Assembly (NCBI GenBank): GCA_016790385.1
Contig: JAEUNV010000544.1
Coordinates: forward strand, 1 to 27,694
Reading direction: 5' to 3'
DNA from: Zoogloea sp.
Lineage (GTDB): Bacteria > Pseudomonadota > Gammaproteobacteria > Burkholderiales > Rhodocyclaceae
DNA: 27,694 nt
The notes below the pieces were generated by a model that did not search any database, was not told where the DNA came from, and worked only from the letters and a program-made list of their open reading frames with translations. Each line of letters opens with the position of its first letter. Position 1 is the first letter of the stretch. Position numbers and translations under genes: made by a program. Shown piece by piece: positions 1 through 9,406 of the stretch.

Positions 1-1
1 C

Positions 2-1735
2 GCGGTCAAGCGCCTGATCGGCCGCCGCTTTGAGGAAAAGGAAGTTCAGAAGGACATCGATCTGATGCCCTTTACCATCACCAAGGCCGACAACGGCGAC
101 GCGTGGGTGGAGGTGCGCGGCAAAAAGATCGCCCCGCCCCAGGTCTCCGCCGAAGTGTTGCGCAAGATGAAGAAGACCGCCGAAGACTACCTCGGCGAAG
201 AAGTCACGGAAGCCGTCATCACCGTCCCGGCCTACTTCAACGACAGCCAGCGCCAGGCCACCAAGGACGCCGGTCGGATCGCTGGCCTGGAAGTGAAGCG
301 CATCATCAACGAGCCCACCGCGGCGGCCCTGGCCTTCGGCCTGGACAAGAAGCCGGGCGACTCGAAGATCGCCGTTTATGACCTGGGCGGTGGCACCTTC
401 GACATCTCCATCATCGAGATCGCCGACATCGACGGCGAGCACCAGTTCGAAGTGCTGGCCACCAACGGCGACACCTTCCTGGGCGGCGAGGACTTCGACC
501 AGCGCATCATCGATTACATCGTCACCGAGTTCAAGAAAGAGCAAGGCGTCGACCTCAAGAACGACGTGCTGGCCCTGCAGCGCCTCAAGGAAGCCGCCGA
601 AAAGGCCAAGATCGAGCTGTCCTCCGGCCAGCAGACCGAAATCAACCTGCCGTACATCACCGCTGACGCCACCGGCCCGAAGCACCTTGCGCTGAAGATC
701 ACCCGTGCCAAATTCGAGTCGCTGGTTGAAGACCTGGTCGAGCGCACCATCGAGCCCTGCCGTGTGGCTCTGAAGGACGCTGGCGTCAAGGTGTCTGACA
801 TCGACGACGTGATCCTCGTGGGTGGTCAGACCCGGATGCCCAAGGTGATTGAGAGGGTGAAGGAGTTCTTCGGCAAAGATCCGCGTCGTGACGTGAATCC
901 GGACGAAGCTGTGGCCGTTGGCGCCTCCATCCAGGGTGGCGTGCTCCAGGGCGAAGTCAAGGACGTGCTGCTGCTGGACGTCTCCCCGCTTTCGCTGGGC
1001 ATCGAAACCTTGGGCGGCGTGATGACCAAGCTCATCCAGAAGAACACCACCATCCCGACCAAGGCTTCGCAGGTGTTCTCCACGGCCGACGACAATCAGT
1101 CCGCCGTAACCATCCACGTGCTTCAAGGTGAGCGCGAGATGGCCTCGGGAAACAAGAGCCTCGGCCAGTTCAACCTGTCCGACATTCCCCCGGCACCGCG
1201 CGGGATGCCCCAGATCGAAGTCACTTTCGACATCGACGCCAACGGCATCCTTCACGTATCCGCCAAGGACAAGGCGACCGGCAAGGAAAACAAAATCACC
1301 ATCAAGGCCAACTCCGGCCTGTCGGATGAAGAGATCCAACGCATGGTGCGCGATGCCGAGGCCCACGCCGAAGAAGACAAGAAGGCCCACGAGTTGGTCG
1401 ATGCGCGCAACCAACTCGATACTTTGGTCCATTCGGTCAAGAAGGCCCTGGCCGAGCACGGTGACAAGATCGGTGACGACAAGGCCAAGATTGAGTCCGC
1501 CATTGCCGAAGCGGAAGAAGCCATCAAGTCTGGCGACAAGGCCGCGATTGATGCCAAGAGCGAAGCCCTCGGCGCAGTCAGCCAGAAGCTCGGAGAACAC
1601 ATCTACGCCCAGGCTCAGGCCGAGGCCGGCGCCGCCGGAGCAACGGGTAATGCCGGCGCCTCTGCCGGCGGCGCGAAAGCCAACGAACCGGATGTGGTCG
1701 ATGCCGAGTTCACCGAGGTGAAGGACAAGAAGTAA
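2..1735 (+). CDS. dnaK: Hsp70 chaperone DnaK (5' partial)
   Basis: ATP-dependent cytoplasmic Hsp70 that binds exposed hydrophobic peptide segments and works with DnaJ and GrpE. The reading frame is open from base 2, so the gene starts upstream of the window; about 67 N-terminal residues are missing by comparison with E. coli DnaK, and 577 residues are present. Visible landmarks are the phosphate-binding motif DLGGGTFD (fragment residue 127, equal to family residue ~194), the VPAYFND segment, [10 protein letters not shown] near the end of the ATPase domain, the linker [16 protein letters not shown] and the conserved C-terminal tail ending [11 protein letters not shown]. The substrate-binding and helical lid domains are intact, and a Gly/Ala-rich stretch precedes the tail as in other DnaK proteins. 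The ATG at 65 is an internal methionine, not the start. dnaJ follows after 113 bases. Identification is very secure. Confidence 0.98.
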   Translation, partial: AVKRLIGRRFEEKEVQKDIDLMPFTITKADNGDAWVEVRGKKIAPPQVSAEVLRKMKKTAEDYLGEEVTEAVITVPAYFNDSQRQATKDAGRIAGLEVKRIINEPTAAALAFGLDKKPGDSKIAVYDLGGGTFDISIIEIADIDGEHQFEVLATNGDTFLGGEDFDQRIIDYIVTEFKKEQGVDLKNDVLALQRLKEAAEKAKIELSSGQQTEINLPYITADATGPKHLALKITRAKFESLVEDLVERTIEPCRVALKDAGVKVSDIDDVILVGGQTRMPKVIERVKEFFGKDPRRDVNPDEAVAVGASIQGGVLQGEVKDVLLLDVSPLSLGIETLGGVMTKLIQKNTTIPTKASQVFSTADDNQSAVTIHVLQGEREMASGNKSLGQFNLSDIPPAPRGMPQIEVTFDIDANGILHVSAKDKATGKENKITIKANSGLSDEEIQRMVRDAEAHAEEDKKAHELVDARNQLDTLVHSVKKALAEHGDKIGDDKAKIESAIAEAEEAIKSGDKAAIDAKSEALGAVSQKLGEHIYAQAQAEAGAAGATGNAGASAGGAKANEPDVVDAEFTEVKDKK

Positions 1736-1777
1736 GCCTGTCTGGCTGAACACCTGGTCAGCCGACCCGACAGACCC

Positions 1778-1819
1778 GGCCGAGCCCCTGCCGGTGCGTT
1801 TGCACCGCTCGGCTCGGCC
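1778..1819 (+). other. Intercistronic hairpin between dnaK and dnaJ
   Basis: A perfect 9-bp inverted repeat (GGCCGAGCC at 1778-1786, GGCTCGGCC at 1811-1819) encloses a second 6-bp stem, CGGTGC/GCACCG (1792-1797, 1802-1807), with a GTTT loop. Only a short T run (CTTTACG) follows, so it is not a strong intrinsic terminator. It could be a partial attenuator or an mRNA-stabilising or processing structure that lowers dnaJ relative to dnaK. The structure is seen directly; the role is inference. Confidence 0.6.
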
Positions 1820-1848
1820 TTTACGCAAGAAAGCCAGAGCACCCAAAA

Positions 1849-2979
1849 ATGGCGAAACGGGATTTATACGAGATCCTCGGCGTCAATCGCGACGCCTCTG
1901 AGGACGAGTTGAAAAAGGCCTACCGCAAGCTGGCCATGAAATATCATCCGGACCGCAACCCGGACAGCAAGGACGCTGAGGACAAGTTCAAGGAGGCCAA
2001 GGAAGCCTACGAGATCCTGACCGATGCCAACAAGCGCGCCGCCTACGACCGCTACGGCCATGCTGGCGTCGACCCTGCCATGGGCGGCGGCGGTGGAGGC
2101 GGCCAGGGCTTCGACGGCTTTGCCGATGCCTTCGGAGATATCTTTGGCGACATCTTTGGAGGCGGCGGAGGGGGTCGAGGCCGCTCGAATGTCTATCGAG
2201 GCGCCGACCTGCGCTACAACCTCGAGATCACGCTGGAGGAAGCCGCTCGCGGCGCCGAGAAGACCATCCGCATTCCGGCACTGGAAGAATGCGACACCTG
2301 CCACGGCAGCGGCGCAAAACCCGGCACCCAGCCGAAGACCTGCCCGACCTGTGGCGGAGCGGGGCAGGTTCGTATACAGCAAGGGTTCTTCTCCATCCAG
2401 CAGACCTGCCCCAAATGCCATGGCAGCGGCCGCATCATTCCTGAGCCCTGCCCCTCCTGCGGCGGCGCGGGGCGCGTCAAGCGGCAAAAGACCCTCGAAG
2501 TGAAGATTCCGGCGGGGATCGATGACGGCATGCGCCTGCGTCATGGCGGCCATGGCGAACCCGGTGTCAACGGTGGGCCGGCGGGGGATCTCTACGTGGA
2601 GATTCACATCAAGCAGCACCCCGTCTTCCAGCGCGATGGTGACGACCTGCATTGCGAGATGCCAATCAGTTTCACCACCGCGGCCCTGGGCGGCGAAATC
2701 GAGATCCCCACCCTCGACGGCGCCGCCAACATACGGATTCCCGCGGAGACGCAGAGCGCCAAGGTCTTCCGCCTCAGGGGCAAAGGCATCCGCAATGTCC
2801 GCAGCCATGCCCCGGGCGATTTGATGGTTCACGTCATCGTCGAGACACCGGTGAAGTTGACTGAACGCCAAAAGGAGCTGCTCCGGGAATTCGACGAGAT
2901 CGCGTCGAGCAATGCCGAGCGGCATAATCCAAAGGCCAAGTCCTGGATGGACAAGGTGAAGGATTTCTTCAGCACCTGA
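1849..2979 (+). CDS. dnaJ: Hsp40 co-chaperone DnaJ
   Basis: Type I J-protein that delivers unfolded clients to DnaK and stimulates its ATPase. The 376-residue length is normal for the family. Domains in order are: J domain (~1-70) with the essential HPD at residues 33-35; Gly/Phe-rich linker (~78-115) with GGGGGG runs and DIFGDIFG repeats; zinc-binding domain with four CxxCxGxG repeats (Cys 148/151, 165/168, 187/190, 201/204), all eight ligands intact; then the C-terminal substrate-binding beta domains with FRLRGKGI. The ATG at 1849 gives the canonical start [11 protein letters not shown]. The ribosome-binding site is poor (a distant AAGAAAG), consistent with low expression or coupling to dnaK mRNA structure. 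It is probably co-transcribed with dnaK, and a clear terminator follows. Confidence 0.98.
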   Translation: MAKRDLYEILGVNRDASEDELKKAYRKLAMKYHPDRNPDSKDAEDKFKEAKEAYEILTDANKRAAYDRYGHAGVDPAMGGGGGGGQGFDGFADAFGDIFGDIFGGGGGGRGRSNVYRGADLRYNLEITLEEAARGAEKTIRIPALEECDTCHGSGAKPGTQPKTCPTCGGAGQVRIQQGFFSIQQTCPKCHGSGRIIPEPCPSCGGAGRVKRQKTLEVKIPAGIDDGMRLRHGGHGEPGVNGGPAGDLYVEIHIKQHPVFQRDGDDLHCEMPISFTTAALGGEIEIPTLDGAANIRIPAETQSAKVFRLRGKGIRNVRSHAPGDLMVHVIVETPVKLTERQKELLREFDEIASSNAERHNPKAKSWMDKVKDFFST

Positions 2980-3008
2980 ACTCCTTTTTGCTGCATTGCG
3001 GCACGAGC

Positions 3009-3052
3009 ACACTGGCCGATGCCCCATTTGGAGCATCGGCCAGTGTCTTTTC
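3009..3052 (+). terminator. Rho-independent terminator after dnaJ
   Basis: A perfect 14-bp inverted repeat, ACACTGGCCGATGC (3009-3022) and GCATCGGCCAGTGT (3033-3046), with a 10-base loop, is followed directly by CTTTTCC. It lies 30 bases after the dnaJ stop codon and ends the dnaKJ transcription unit. Confidence 0.88.
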
Positions 3053-3073
3053 CGAAACACTTTCCTTTTGACC

Positions 3074-3079
3074 TATACT
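3074..3079 (+). promoter_or_regulatory. Candidate -10 box for the substrate-binding protein gene
   Basis: TATACT (5 of 6 matches to the sigma70 -10 consensus) lies 40 bases before the start codon and just after the dnaJ terminator, where a new promoter is expected. No good -35 sits at 16-18 bases. A TTGACC at 3068-3073 abuts the -10 and so cannot be its -35. Weak evidence only. Confidence 0.25.
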
Positions 3080-3119
3080 CGGTTTCACATTCCTGCAAAC
3101 AGAAAAACAATCACCGATC

Positions 3120-4274
3120 ATGCTTATCGACACTATCAAATCGCTGATCATCACCGTCGGAGCGGGGCTGTTGCTCACGGTCGGCGGGTCAGCAGGAGCG
3201 GCCGATCCAGGTATTGGCGAGAGCACGATCACATTGGGTATGTCAGCCCCCTTCTCAGGCCCGAACGGCGCCTATGGCAAAGAAATGAAGGAAGGCGCAA
3301 TGGCCTACTTCGCGCAGCTGAATGCGGCGGGCGGCATCCTCGGGCGGAAAATCGAACTCGTTGCTCTGGATGACGGCTACGAAACCGAGAAGACGGTTGC
3401 CAACACCCGCAAACTGATCAACGAACAGAAAGTATTCGCCTTGATGGCCTATTACGGCTCATCGCCCACCACTGAAGCGATGAAAGTCTTTGCCGAAGCG
3501 CGAGTCCCTCTCTTGGGAACCATCAGTGGCGCCGGTAGTTTGCGCACCCCGGTCAATCGCTACATGTTTCATCTCCGTGCCAGCTACGCAGACGAAACCG
3601 AAGCCATCGTCAATCATCTTGTCGGTCTTGGCATCAACCAGATCGCCGTTTTCTACCAGAACGACGGATTCGGCAAATCCGGACTTGACGGAGTGGTCGC
3701 CGCCCTCGCAAATCACAAACTGAAGCCGGTTGCGGTCGGCTCAGTGGAGCGCAACTCACTGGACGTCGCCACCGCCGTTGCCCAGATTGCCAAGGGCAAC
3801 CCGCAGGCCGTCATCATGGCCACGCTCTACAAGCCGACCGCCGAGTTCGTCAGGCAAATGCGCAAGGCTGGCCAGATGCCCCAGTTCTCAACACTTTCCC
3901 CTATCGGTGCAGATCTGCTTGTGGCGGAAATGGGAGCCAAGGAAGCTCATGGTATCGGGATAGCGCAGGTCATGCCGTATCCATGGAACGATACCACCCC
4001 GGTGGTCAAGGAATTCCACAAGGCCATCCGGGCCTTTACCAAGCAGGGCAACTACAGCTACTACGGTATCGAGGGCTTTCTAAATGCCAAGCTGATGGCT
4101 GAAGCCTTGAAAAAGCTGGGGAAAGATCCAACTCGCGAGAAGCTCGTCACGACGCTTGAGAGTAGCAATTTCGATCTCGGCGGCTACCGGGTCGGTTATT
4201 CCCCAACCAATCACAATGGATCGCGCTTTGTCGATCTGACGGTACTCGGCAGAGACGGACGTGTTTTACGTTGA
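3120..4274 (+). CDS. ABC-type branched-chain amino acid substrate-binding protein (LivJ-like), orphan
   Basis: 384-residue periplasmic binding protein of the Peripla_BP_6 (LivJ/LivK, type I fold) family. A signal peptide is visible at residues 1-27 (hydrophobic LLLTVGG core, ASA-like cleavage near GAADP); there is no lipobox, so a soluble periplasmic form is expected. Family landmarks include PFSGPNGAYGKEMKEG, the LNAAGGILGRKIEL segment with the following acidic DDGY, and a C-terminal AKLMAEALKK helix. Ligands in this family include branched-chain amino acids, amides, urea and aromatic acids; the sequence does not tell me which applies here. No permease or ATPase gene lies nearby, so it must use a transporter encoded elsewhere or act as a sensor. 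It stands alone between two terminators, and no clear Shine-Dalgarno precedes the ATG. Confidence 0.88.
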   Translation: MLIDTIKSLIITVGAGLLLTVGGSAGAADPGIGESTITLGMSAPFSGPNGAYGKEMKEGAMAYFAQLNAAGGILGRKIELVALDDGYETEKTVANTRKLINEQKVFALMAYYGSSPTTEAMKVFAEARVPLLGTISGAGSLRTPVNRYMFHLRASYADETEAIVNHLVGLGINQIAVFYQNDGFGKSGLDGVVAALANHKLKPVAVGSVERNSLDVATAVAQIAKGNPQAVIMATLYKPTAEFVRQMRKAGQMPQFSTLSPIGADLLVAEMGAKEAHGIGIAQVMPYPWNDTTPVVKEFHKAIRAFTKQGNYSYYGIEGFLNAKLMAEALKKLGKDPTREKLVTTLESSNFDLGGYRVGYSPTNHNGSRFVDLTVLGRDGRVLR

Positions 4275-4294
4275 GACGCCCGGTTGCTGAACAT

Positions 4295-4328
4295 AAAAAT
4301 GGGGCCATCAAAGTGGCCCCATTTTTTT
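4295..4328. terminator. Bidirectional intrinsic terminator shared by the binding-protein gene and cysS
   Basis: A perfect 13-bp inverted repeat, AAAAATGGGGCCA (4295-4307) and TGGCCCCATTTTT (4314-4326), with a 6-base loop. The T7 tract at 4322-4328 serves the plus-strand gene. The A5 tract on the other arm becomes a T tract for minus-strand cysS, whose stop codon is 31 bases away. It is well placed to end both convergent transcripts. Confidence 0.93.
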
Positions 4329-4358
4329 GACGGCAGTAACACAATCAGCGGGGACGAC

Positions 4359-5741
4359 TCATGCCCGACGCCAGATCGTCCCTTGCGCCGTATCCTCAAG
4401 GGCGATGCCCTGAGCCAGCAGCTCCGCGCGAATCCGATCCGCTTCAGCAAAATCACGTGCCTTCTTGGCTGCGATCCGCGCCTCAATCTGCGCTTCAATT
4501 GCAGCCACATCCTCCCCAGAACTCTCGGCCCCCCCCTGGAGGAAGGTCGTAGGCTCCTGCTCGAGCAAGCCAAGGACCTTGCCCAAGGCCTTGAGCAGAC
4601 CAGAGATCTCTGCGGATTGGCTGCGATTCGCTTCTGCTGCCAGATCGAAAAGAACCGACAGCGCTTCAGCCGTATTGAAATCATCATCCATGGCCTGCTT
4701 GAAGCGCTGAGCCGCAGGGGCAGACCAGTCAACCGCTTCAATCGGAGCGGGAGTGACGTTACGCAGAGCAGTATAGAGCCGCGAAAGCGCACTTCGCGCG
4801 TCTACGAGATGGGCATCAGAATAGTTAAGGGGGCTTCGATAGTGAGCGCGTAGGATGAAGAAACGCACCACCTCCGGGGCGTACCCTTTCAATACGTCAC
4901 GGATCGTGAAGAAGTTGCCCAGGCTCTTGGACATCTTCTCATCGTCGACGCGCACAAATCCGTTGTGCATCCAGTAGTTGACAAATGAACACTGATGGGC
5001 GCCCTCACTTTGGGCGATTTCGTTCTCATGGTGCGGAAACTGCAAATCGGCCCCGCCGCCATGAATGTCGAAATGGGCTCCCAGTAACTCCGAACTCATC
5101 GCAGAACACTCGATGTGCCAACCCGGGCGCCCCAGCCCCCATGGAGAAGCCCATTTCACCTCTTCGGGTTCGTCGGGCCGGGCATGCTTCCACAGCACGA
5201 AATCGAGAGGGTCCTGCTTGCCGCCCGCCACCTCGACCCGTTCACCCGCACGCAACTCATCCAGGGACTTGCCCGACAACTTGCCATAACCGTCAAACTT
5301 ACGCACCGCGAAGCACACGTCCTCGTTATCCGCCTGGTACGCGAGGCCATTCCCCACCAGATCCCCAATCAGTCTCTGCATCGGGGCCACGAACTCAGTC
5401 GCCCGCGGTTCATGATCGGGGCGCTGCACACCAAGTGCATCGGCATCCTCGTGCATCGCCGCAATGAAGCGATCTGTCAGGGTGCGAATACTCTCGCCGT
5501 TCTCCCCAGCTCGTTTGATGATCTTGTCGTCGATATCGGTGATGTTTCGCACATAGGTGACTTGATACTCGCTTGTCCGAAGCCAGCGAGCCACCATATC
5601 GAACACCACCATGACCCGCGCATGCCCCAGGTGACAATAGTCGTAGACCGTCATTCCGCAAACATACATACGGACCTTGCCAGGCTCGATAGGCTTGAAC
5701 TGCTCTTTCTTTCTGGAAAGGGAGTTATGAATTTTCAACAT
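4359..5741 (-). CDS. cysS: Cysteinyl-tRNA synthetase
   Basis: Class I aminoacyl-tRNA synthetase that charges tRNA-Cys in the cytoplasm. From the ATG at 5741 it is 460 residues, against 461 in E. coli. Seen: zinc ligands Cys28, Cys212, His237 and Glu241 (spacing identical to the E. coli set), the HIGH-type motif HLGH at 37-40, and KMSKS at 269-273. The C-terminal DALR/anticodon region follows and ends with the conserved GTIWRRA-like tail. The frame stays open upstream to 6005, but that extension has no family similarity and MLKIHNS is the canonical N-terminus. No good Shine-Dalgarno is visible. It diverges from the envelope operon at 5966; in E. coli cysS likewise diverges from ppiB-lpxH, so the neighbourhood is conserved. 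Confidence 0.97.
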   Translation of the reverse strand: MLKIHNSLSRKKEQFKPIEPGKVRMYVCGMTVYDYCHLGHARVMVVFDMVARWLRTSEYQVTYVRNITDIDDKIIKRAGENGESIRTLTDRFIAAMHEDADALGVQRPDHEPRATEFVAPMQRLIGDLVGNGLAYQADNEDVCFAVRKFDGYGKLSGKSLDELRAGERVEVAGGKQDPLDFVLWKHARPDEPEEVKWASPWGLGRPGWHIECSAMSSELLGAHFDIHGGGADLQFPHHENEIAQSEGAHQCSFVNYWMHNGFVRVDDEKMSKSLGNFFTIRDVLKGYAPEVVRFFILRAHYRSPLNYSDAHLVDARSALSRLYTALRNVTPAPIEAVDWSAPAAQRFKQAMDDDFNTAEALSVLFDLAAEANRSQSAEISGLLKALGKVLGLLEQEPTTFLQGGAESSGEDVAAIEAQIEARIAAKKARDFAEADRIRAELLAQGIALEDTAQGTIWRRA

Positions 5742-5965
5742 GAGAAAGACAGTACTGAAACCGAAGGATGGGGAGAAACCAATGCAGACAACAGGCCATA
5801 CTGACTTGGCCGCAAACAGGAAAAAGGCAAACTTGGCGCCACACAATGAAGAAACCGGGAAGCGCTCATGGTAGGCAGCCAAGCTTCTTGATAAAATAAG
5901 CAGCTGCCAATCAACCCGAAAACAACAGCCACTGCGTGTCCGCGCGCGCCGGCGAATGATATCAC
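5742..5965. promoter_or_regulatory. Divergent intergenic region cysS / TPR-transpeptidase operon
   Basis: A 224-base non-coding stretch, visibly richer in A+T than its flanks around 5880-5930, must hold promoters for cysS (minus) and the TPR gene (plus). A plus-strand -10 candidate, TAAAAT (5892-5897), has no convincing -35. On the minus strand TTGATT (5914-5909) could be a -35, but the spacing to the following AT-rich block is only 15. A GGCAGC/GCTGCC inverted pair (5874-5879, 5903-5908) flanks the AT-rich core. I cannot fix either start site. Confidence 0.5.
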
Positions 5966-7060
5966 ATGTCAAAACGAGCCCTGGCCGCCTCACTGCTCCT
6001 TGCAAGCCTGATCTGCAGCCCCGTCCGGGCCGACCCGATACAAGACCTCCAGGCCTTGGTCAAACAAGGACAGTATTCCCAGGCCCTTGAACGTGCAGAC
6101 AACATCCTTGCCTCCAAGCCACGGGACGCCCAGGTTCGATTCCTTAAAGGTGTCGTGTTGTCAGAACTCGGTCGCAGCGCCGAAGCCATCGCGGTCTTCC
6201 AGAAGCTGACCGACGACTACCCGGAACTGCCTGAGCCCTACAACAACTTGGCGGTCCTGTACGCGCAGCAACGTCAGTACGACAAAGCTCGCAATGCCCT
6301 CGAGATGGCCATCCGCACCCATCCGAGTTACGCCACTGCGCACGAGAACCTTGGCGACATCTACGCCCGCCTGGCCAGTCAGGCCTACGATAAGGCACTC
6401 GCGCTCGACTCATCCAACGTGGCAGCCCAGAACAAGCTGGCTCTCATCCGCGAAATGATCAGTGTTTCCGGCAAGACGGGCCGCCCGGCAACCCCGGCAA
6501 CTGCACCGCAGGCCCAGGTGGCAAAGCCCGCACCGCCCCCACCGATCGCGGCGATCACTCCCGCGCCTGCCAAACCCACGCCCGTGCCTCCCCCTGCGGC
6601 GGCGCCAGCAAAAGCAACAGTTCCCGCGCCTGCCGCCGTCGCAACGCCGAGTCCTGCCGTGAAGGAAGAGCCCAAGCCCGTTGCCAAGCGGCCGGAACCT
6701 AAGGACGACACGCCCCCCCAGGCGGCAGTGATTTCCAAGGCGGTGCAAAGTTGGGCCGGGGCTTGGTCTCGCAAGGACGTAAAGGCCTACCTTGGTCATT
6801 ATGCGCGTGACTTTGAGCCACCCAAGGGTCTCAACCGCAAGGCCTGGGAAGAAGAGCGCGCCCAGCGCCTTACCAAACCCGGCTCCATCGAGGTTGACCT
6901 CGAAAATGTCAAGGTCGTCTCCGTGAATGGTGATCGAGCTACCGTCAAGCTTCGTCAGCACTATCGTTCTGCAAACCTGTCCACCTCGTCAAACAAGACA
7001 CTCAATCTCATCAATCAGGATGGCAAGTGGGTTATCCAGCAGGAGCGGGTAGGCGGTTAA
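5966..7060 (+). CDS. Secreted TPR protein with C-terminal NTF2-like domain
   Basis: 364-residue exported protein of unknown specific role. Layout: signal peptide 1-22 (cleavage near VRA/DP); about three to four tetratricopeptide repeats at ~24-151 (for example [19 protein letters not shown] at 92-110, and [20 protein letters not shown] at 125-144); a Pro/Ala-rich flexible linker at ~172-252; and a C-terminal NTF2/SnoaL-like domain at ~254-364 ([36 protein letters not shown]). The same C-terminal domain ends the next gene, whose ATG overlaps this stop by one base, so the two are translationally coupled and probably act together in the periplasm. The TPRs suggest a scaffold for protein partners, perhaps the transpeptidase. 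No enzymatic motif is visible. The start choice is supported by the signal peptide, although no strong Shine-Dalgarno is visible. Confidence 0.88.
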   Translation: MSKRALAASLLLASLICSPVRADPIQDLQALVKQGQYSQALERADNILASKPRDAQVRFLKGVVLSELGRSAEAIAVFQKLTDDYPELPEPYNNLAVLYAQQRQYDKARNALEMAIRTHPSYATAHENLGDIYARLASQAYDKALALDSSNVAAQNKLALIREMISVSGKTGRPATPATAPQAQVAKPAPPPPIAAITPAPAKPTPVPPPAAAPAKATVPAPAAVATPSPAVKEEPKPVAKRPEPKDDTPPQAAVISKAVQSWAGAWSRKDVKAYLGHYARDFEPPKGLNRKAWEEERAQRLTKPGSIEVDLENVKVVSVNGDRATVKLRQHYRSANLSTSSNKTLNLINQDGKWVIQQERVGG

Positions 7061-8259
7061 TGCGCCATGTGCAGTTTGCCTTGCCGTGGGCGTTCGCCCT
7101 CGCCTTCCTCTGTGCTCCGCTTGTAGCGTCGGCCTCGGGAAGCGCTCGGTCATCGGGGCTTCCCGACGCAGATGTGACTATTGGCGAGGTCATACGCGAC
7201 ATTGAACAGCACCGAACGGAGGACGCACTCAAACGGATTGATGCCCTTCTTCTGCGCCACCCAAATTTTCGCCTCGCCCACCTCATCCGCGGGGATCTTC
7301 TCCTTGCCCGAGCCCGGCCACTGAGCGCTTTTGGGGCCTCACCCGATGCTCCAGCCGAGAAACTTTCCGATCTTCGTGAGGAGGCGATTGCCCGTCTGAA
7401 GGCCTATCGCAACAAGCCGCCGAGCAATTATGTTCCGCGCTACCTGCTGCAGATGGAGCCTGATCAGAAATTCGCCGTTGTGGTGGACACCCAGCGCTCA
7501 CGGCTTTACATCTATCAGAACGACAACGGGCGCCCACGTTTCGTCGCCGACTACTATATTGCCCATGGCAAGCTTGGCGCGGAGAAGACACGGGAGGGCG
7601 ACAAGCGAACGCCTGTGGGGGTTTACCACGTCACCGCCAATCTGCCTCGACAGAAGCTTTCGGATTTCTATGGAAGCGGAGCCTTCCCCATCAACTACCC
7701 GAACGAATGGGACCGCCAACAAGGCCGAAATGGCCATGGTATTTGGCTGCATGGAACGCCCAGCGATACGTACTCACGTCCTCCGCGGGCATCGGACGGC
7801 TGCGTCGTCCTGACCAATCAGGATCTGGATGCCCTGTCAGGCTATCTGCAGATTGGCTTGACCCCCGTCATCATCAGCAACACGATCGAGTGGCTGAGCC
7901 TGGACGACTGGGCCAGCGAACGCGCCGCCCTCAACCGCGAGATCGAAGCCTGGCGAAGAGACTGGGAAAGCCGCGACGTTGATCGCTACCTCGCCCACTA
8001 TTCCCGAGCCTTCCGCAACAATGAGGGCGACTATGCCCAGTGGGCTCAGCAGAAACGCCTGGTTGCCGCAGGCAAGTCATGGATCAAAGTCGATCTGAGC
8101 AAGCTCAGTGTTTTTCGCAATCCTGGCAAGGAGGACATGATTGTCGTCACCTTTGAGCAGGACTACCGAAGCAACAACCTTTCGAACACCCTGAAGAAAC
8201 GTCAATATTGGGTGAAGGAAGGCGGGCGCTGGAAGATCATCTATGAAGGTTTCGCATGA
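7060..8259 (+). CDS. L,D-transpeptidase (YkuD) with C-terminal NTF2-like domain, Csd6-type architecture
   Basis: 399-residue exported peptidoglycan enzyme. Signal peptide at 1-~26; helical TPR-like segment at ~38-130 ([20 protein letters not shown]); YkuD catalytic domain at ~137-273 with HG at 231-232 and the SDGC motif whose Cys248 is the nucleophile; NTF2-like domain at ~292-399. YkuD enzymes form 3-3 crosslinks, attach lipoproteins or act as L,D-carboxypeptidases or amidases; Helicobacter Csd6, which also joins YkuD to an NTF2-like domain, trims tetrapeptides and shapes the cell. Which reaction applies here cannot be read from sequence. The ATG at 7060 overlaps the previous stop as TAATG; an upstream in-frame ATG at 7027 lies inside the TPR gene and would add residues before the signal peptide, so I reject it. 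Confidence 0.93.
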   Translation: MRHVQFALPWAFALAFLCAPLVASASGSARSSGLPDADVTIGEVIRDIEQHRTEDALKRIDALLLRHPNFRLAHLIRGDLLLARARPLSAFGASPDAPAEKLSDLREEAIARLKAYRNKPPSNYVPRYLLQMEPDQKFAVVVDTQRSRLYIYQNDNGRPRFVADYYIAHGKLGAEKTREGDKRTPVGVYHVTANLPRQKLSDFYGSGAFPINYPNEWDRQQGRNGHGIWLHGTPSDTYSRPPRASDGCVVLTNQDLDALSGYLQIGLTPVIISNTIEWLSLDDWASERAALNREIEAWRRDWESRDVDRYLAHYSRAFRNNEGDYAQWAQQKRLVAAGKSWIKVDLSKLSVFRNPGKEDMIVVTFEQDYRSNNLSNTLKKRQYWVKEGGRWKIIYEGFA

Positions 8260-8288
8260 GCGCGAAATCACTTTTTCACGGAACCACC

Positions 8289-8858
8289 ATGAAGAAAATC
8301 CTCCTCGCAGCTGCCCTTGCCGGCAATGCACTTCTCGCTACCGCCGCCAACCCGATGGTCGAACTTAAGACCAGCGCGGGCAACATCGTGCTGGAACTCT
8401 ATCCCGAGAAGGCCCCAAAATCGGTAGCAAACTTCCTTGATTACGTGAAAAGTGGTCATTACAACGGCCTGATATTTCACCGCGTTATCAATGGTTTCAT
8501 GATTCAAGGCGGCGGCATGAATAGCGCCATGGAGGAGAAAGCGACCCGCGCCCCAGTCGAGAACGAGGGCAAGAATGGCCTGAGGAATGATGCAGGCACG
8601 ATCGCCATGGCCCGCACGCAGAATCCTCACTCTGCAACCGCTCAGTTCTTCATCAACCTTGAAGACAATCGCTCTCTCAATTACCCCTCTCCGGACGGCT
8701 GGGGCTACACCGTCTTCGGCAAGGTCACCGAGGGCATGGATGTGGTCCGCAAGATCGGCAAGGAACCAACGACCACCCGCGGCTTCCACCGGGATGTACC
8801 GGCTACACCGATCCTTATCGAATCGGCCCGTCAGCTTCCCGAAAAAACAACCAAGTAA
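8289..8858 (+). CDS. ppiA: Periplasmic peptidyl-prolyl cis-trans isomerase (cyclophilin)
   Basis: Cyclophilin-type proline isomerase assisting folding of exported proteins. From the ATG at 8289 it is 189 residues with a signal peptide ([19 protein letters not shown]). Core motifs are [14 protein letters not shown], with the catalytic Arg in the second position after Phe-His, AGTIAMART and SATAQFFIN. An in-frame ATG at 8256 overlaps the transpeptidase stop as ATGA and has a good GAAGG upstream; it would add 11 residues before the same signal peptide, so translation may start there instead. It is followed after 26 bases by a second cyclophilin lacking a signal peptide, with which it shares long identical blocks, pointing to tandem duplication. 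Confidence 0.92.
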   Translation: MKKILLAAALAGNALLATAANPMVELKTSAGNIVLELYPEKAPKSVANFLDYVKSGHYNGLIFHRVINGFMIQGGGMNSAMEEKATRAPVENEGKNGLRNDAGTIAMARTQNPHSATAQFFINLEDNRSLNYPSPDGWGYTVFGKVTEGMDVVRKIGKEPTTTRGFHRDVPATPILIESARQLPEKTTK

Positions 8859-8884
8859 CCGTCTTTCCTACAGGAGCCCCCAAC

Positions 8885-9379
8885 ATGGCTGTCAAACTCA
8901 CCACCAACCACGGCGAAATTGTTATCGAACTGAACGCCGAAAAAGCCCCCGAAACGGTCAAGAATTTCCTCGCCTACGTGGAAGCCGGCCACTACAACAA
9001 CACGATTTTTCACCGAGTGATCAATGGTTTCATGATCCAGGGTGGTGGCTTTGAACCGGGAATGAAGCAAAAACCTTGCGGAGAGCCCATCCAGAACGAA
9101 GCCAACAACGGACTTAAGAACGAGGCCGGCACCATCGCCATGGCCCGCACCAACGCCCCTCACTCAGCCACGGCTCAGTTCTTCATCAACGTTGCCGACA
9201 ATGATTTCCTCAACCACCGCTCCCCCGACATGCAAGGCTGGGGCTATTGCGTGTTCGGCAAGGTCAGCGAAGGCATAGACGTCGTTGAAAAGATCAAGGG
9301 GGTGAAGACCGGTAGCAGCGGTTTCCATCAGGATGTGCCCAAGGACGACGTCGTCATCCAGAGCGCGGAAATCATCTGA
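8885..9379 (+). CDS. ppiB: Cytoplasmic peptidyl-prolyl cis-trans isomerase B (cyclophilin)
   Basis: 164-residue cyclophilin without a signal peptide, the usual length for PpiB. It carries [33 protein letters not shown] and [11 protein letters not shown], the active-site Arg, Phe and His surroundings of the family. Its start is fixed by AGGAG 8 bases upstream of the ATG. It lies 27 bases before lpxH, a pairing also seen in E. coli (ppiB-lpxH), so it is probably part of the 5966-10144 operon. Predicted location is the cytosol, complementing the exported paralogue immediately upstream. Confidence 0.96.
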   Translation: MAVKLTTNHGEIVIELNAEKAPETVKNFLAYVEAGHYNNTIFHRVINGFMIQGGGFEPGMKQKPCGEPIQNEANNGLKNEAGTIAMARTNAPHSATAQFFINVADNDFLNHRSPDMQGWGYCVFGKVSEGIDVVEKIKGVKTGSSGFHQDVPKDDVVIQSAEII

Positions 9380-9406
9380 GCAGCTTCATCAAGGGACGAT
9401 CGGCGC

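Noticed and set aside
1864..3060. A 398-codon minus-strand open frame opposite dnaJ
   Set aside because: Antisense shadow of a gene with every DnaJ motif present; it also runs through the terminator.
5740..5874. A 44-residue Lys-rich plus-strand open frame starting across the cysS start codon
   Set aside because: No ribosome-binding site, no recognised family, and it sits in the region needed for cysS promoter function; probably chance.
5742..6005. N-terminal extension of the cysS frame by 88 residues
   Set aside because: No similarity to CysRS, crosses the divergent promoter region and overlaps the TPR gene start.
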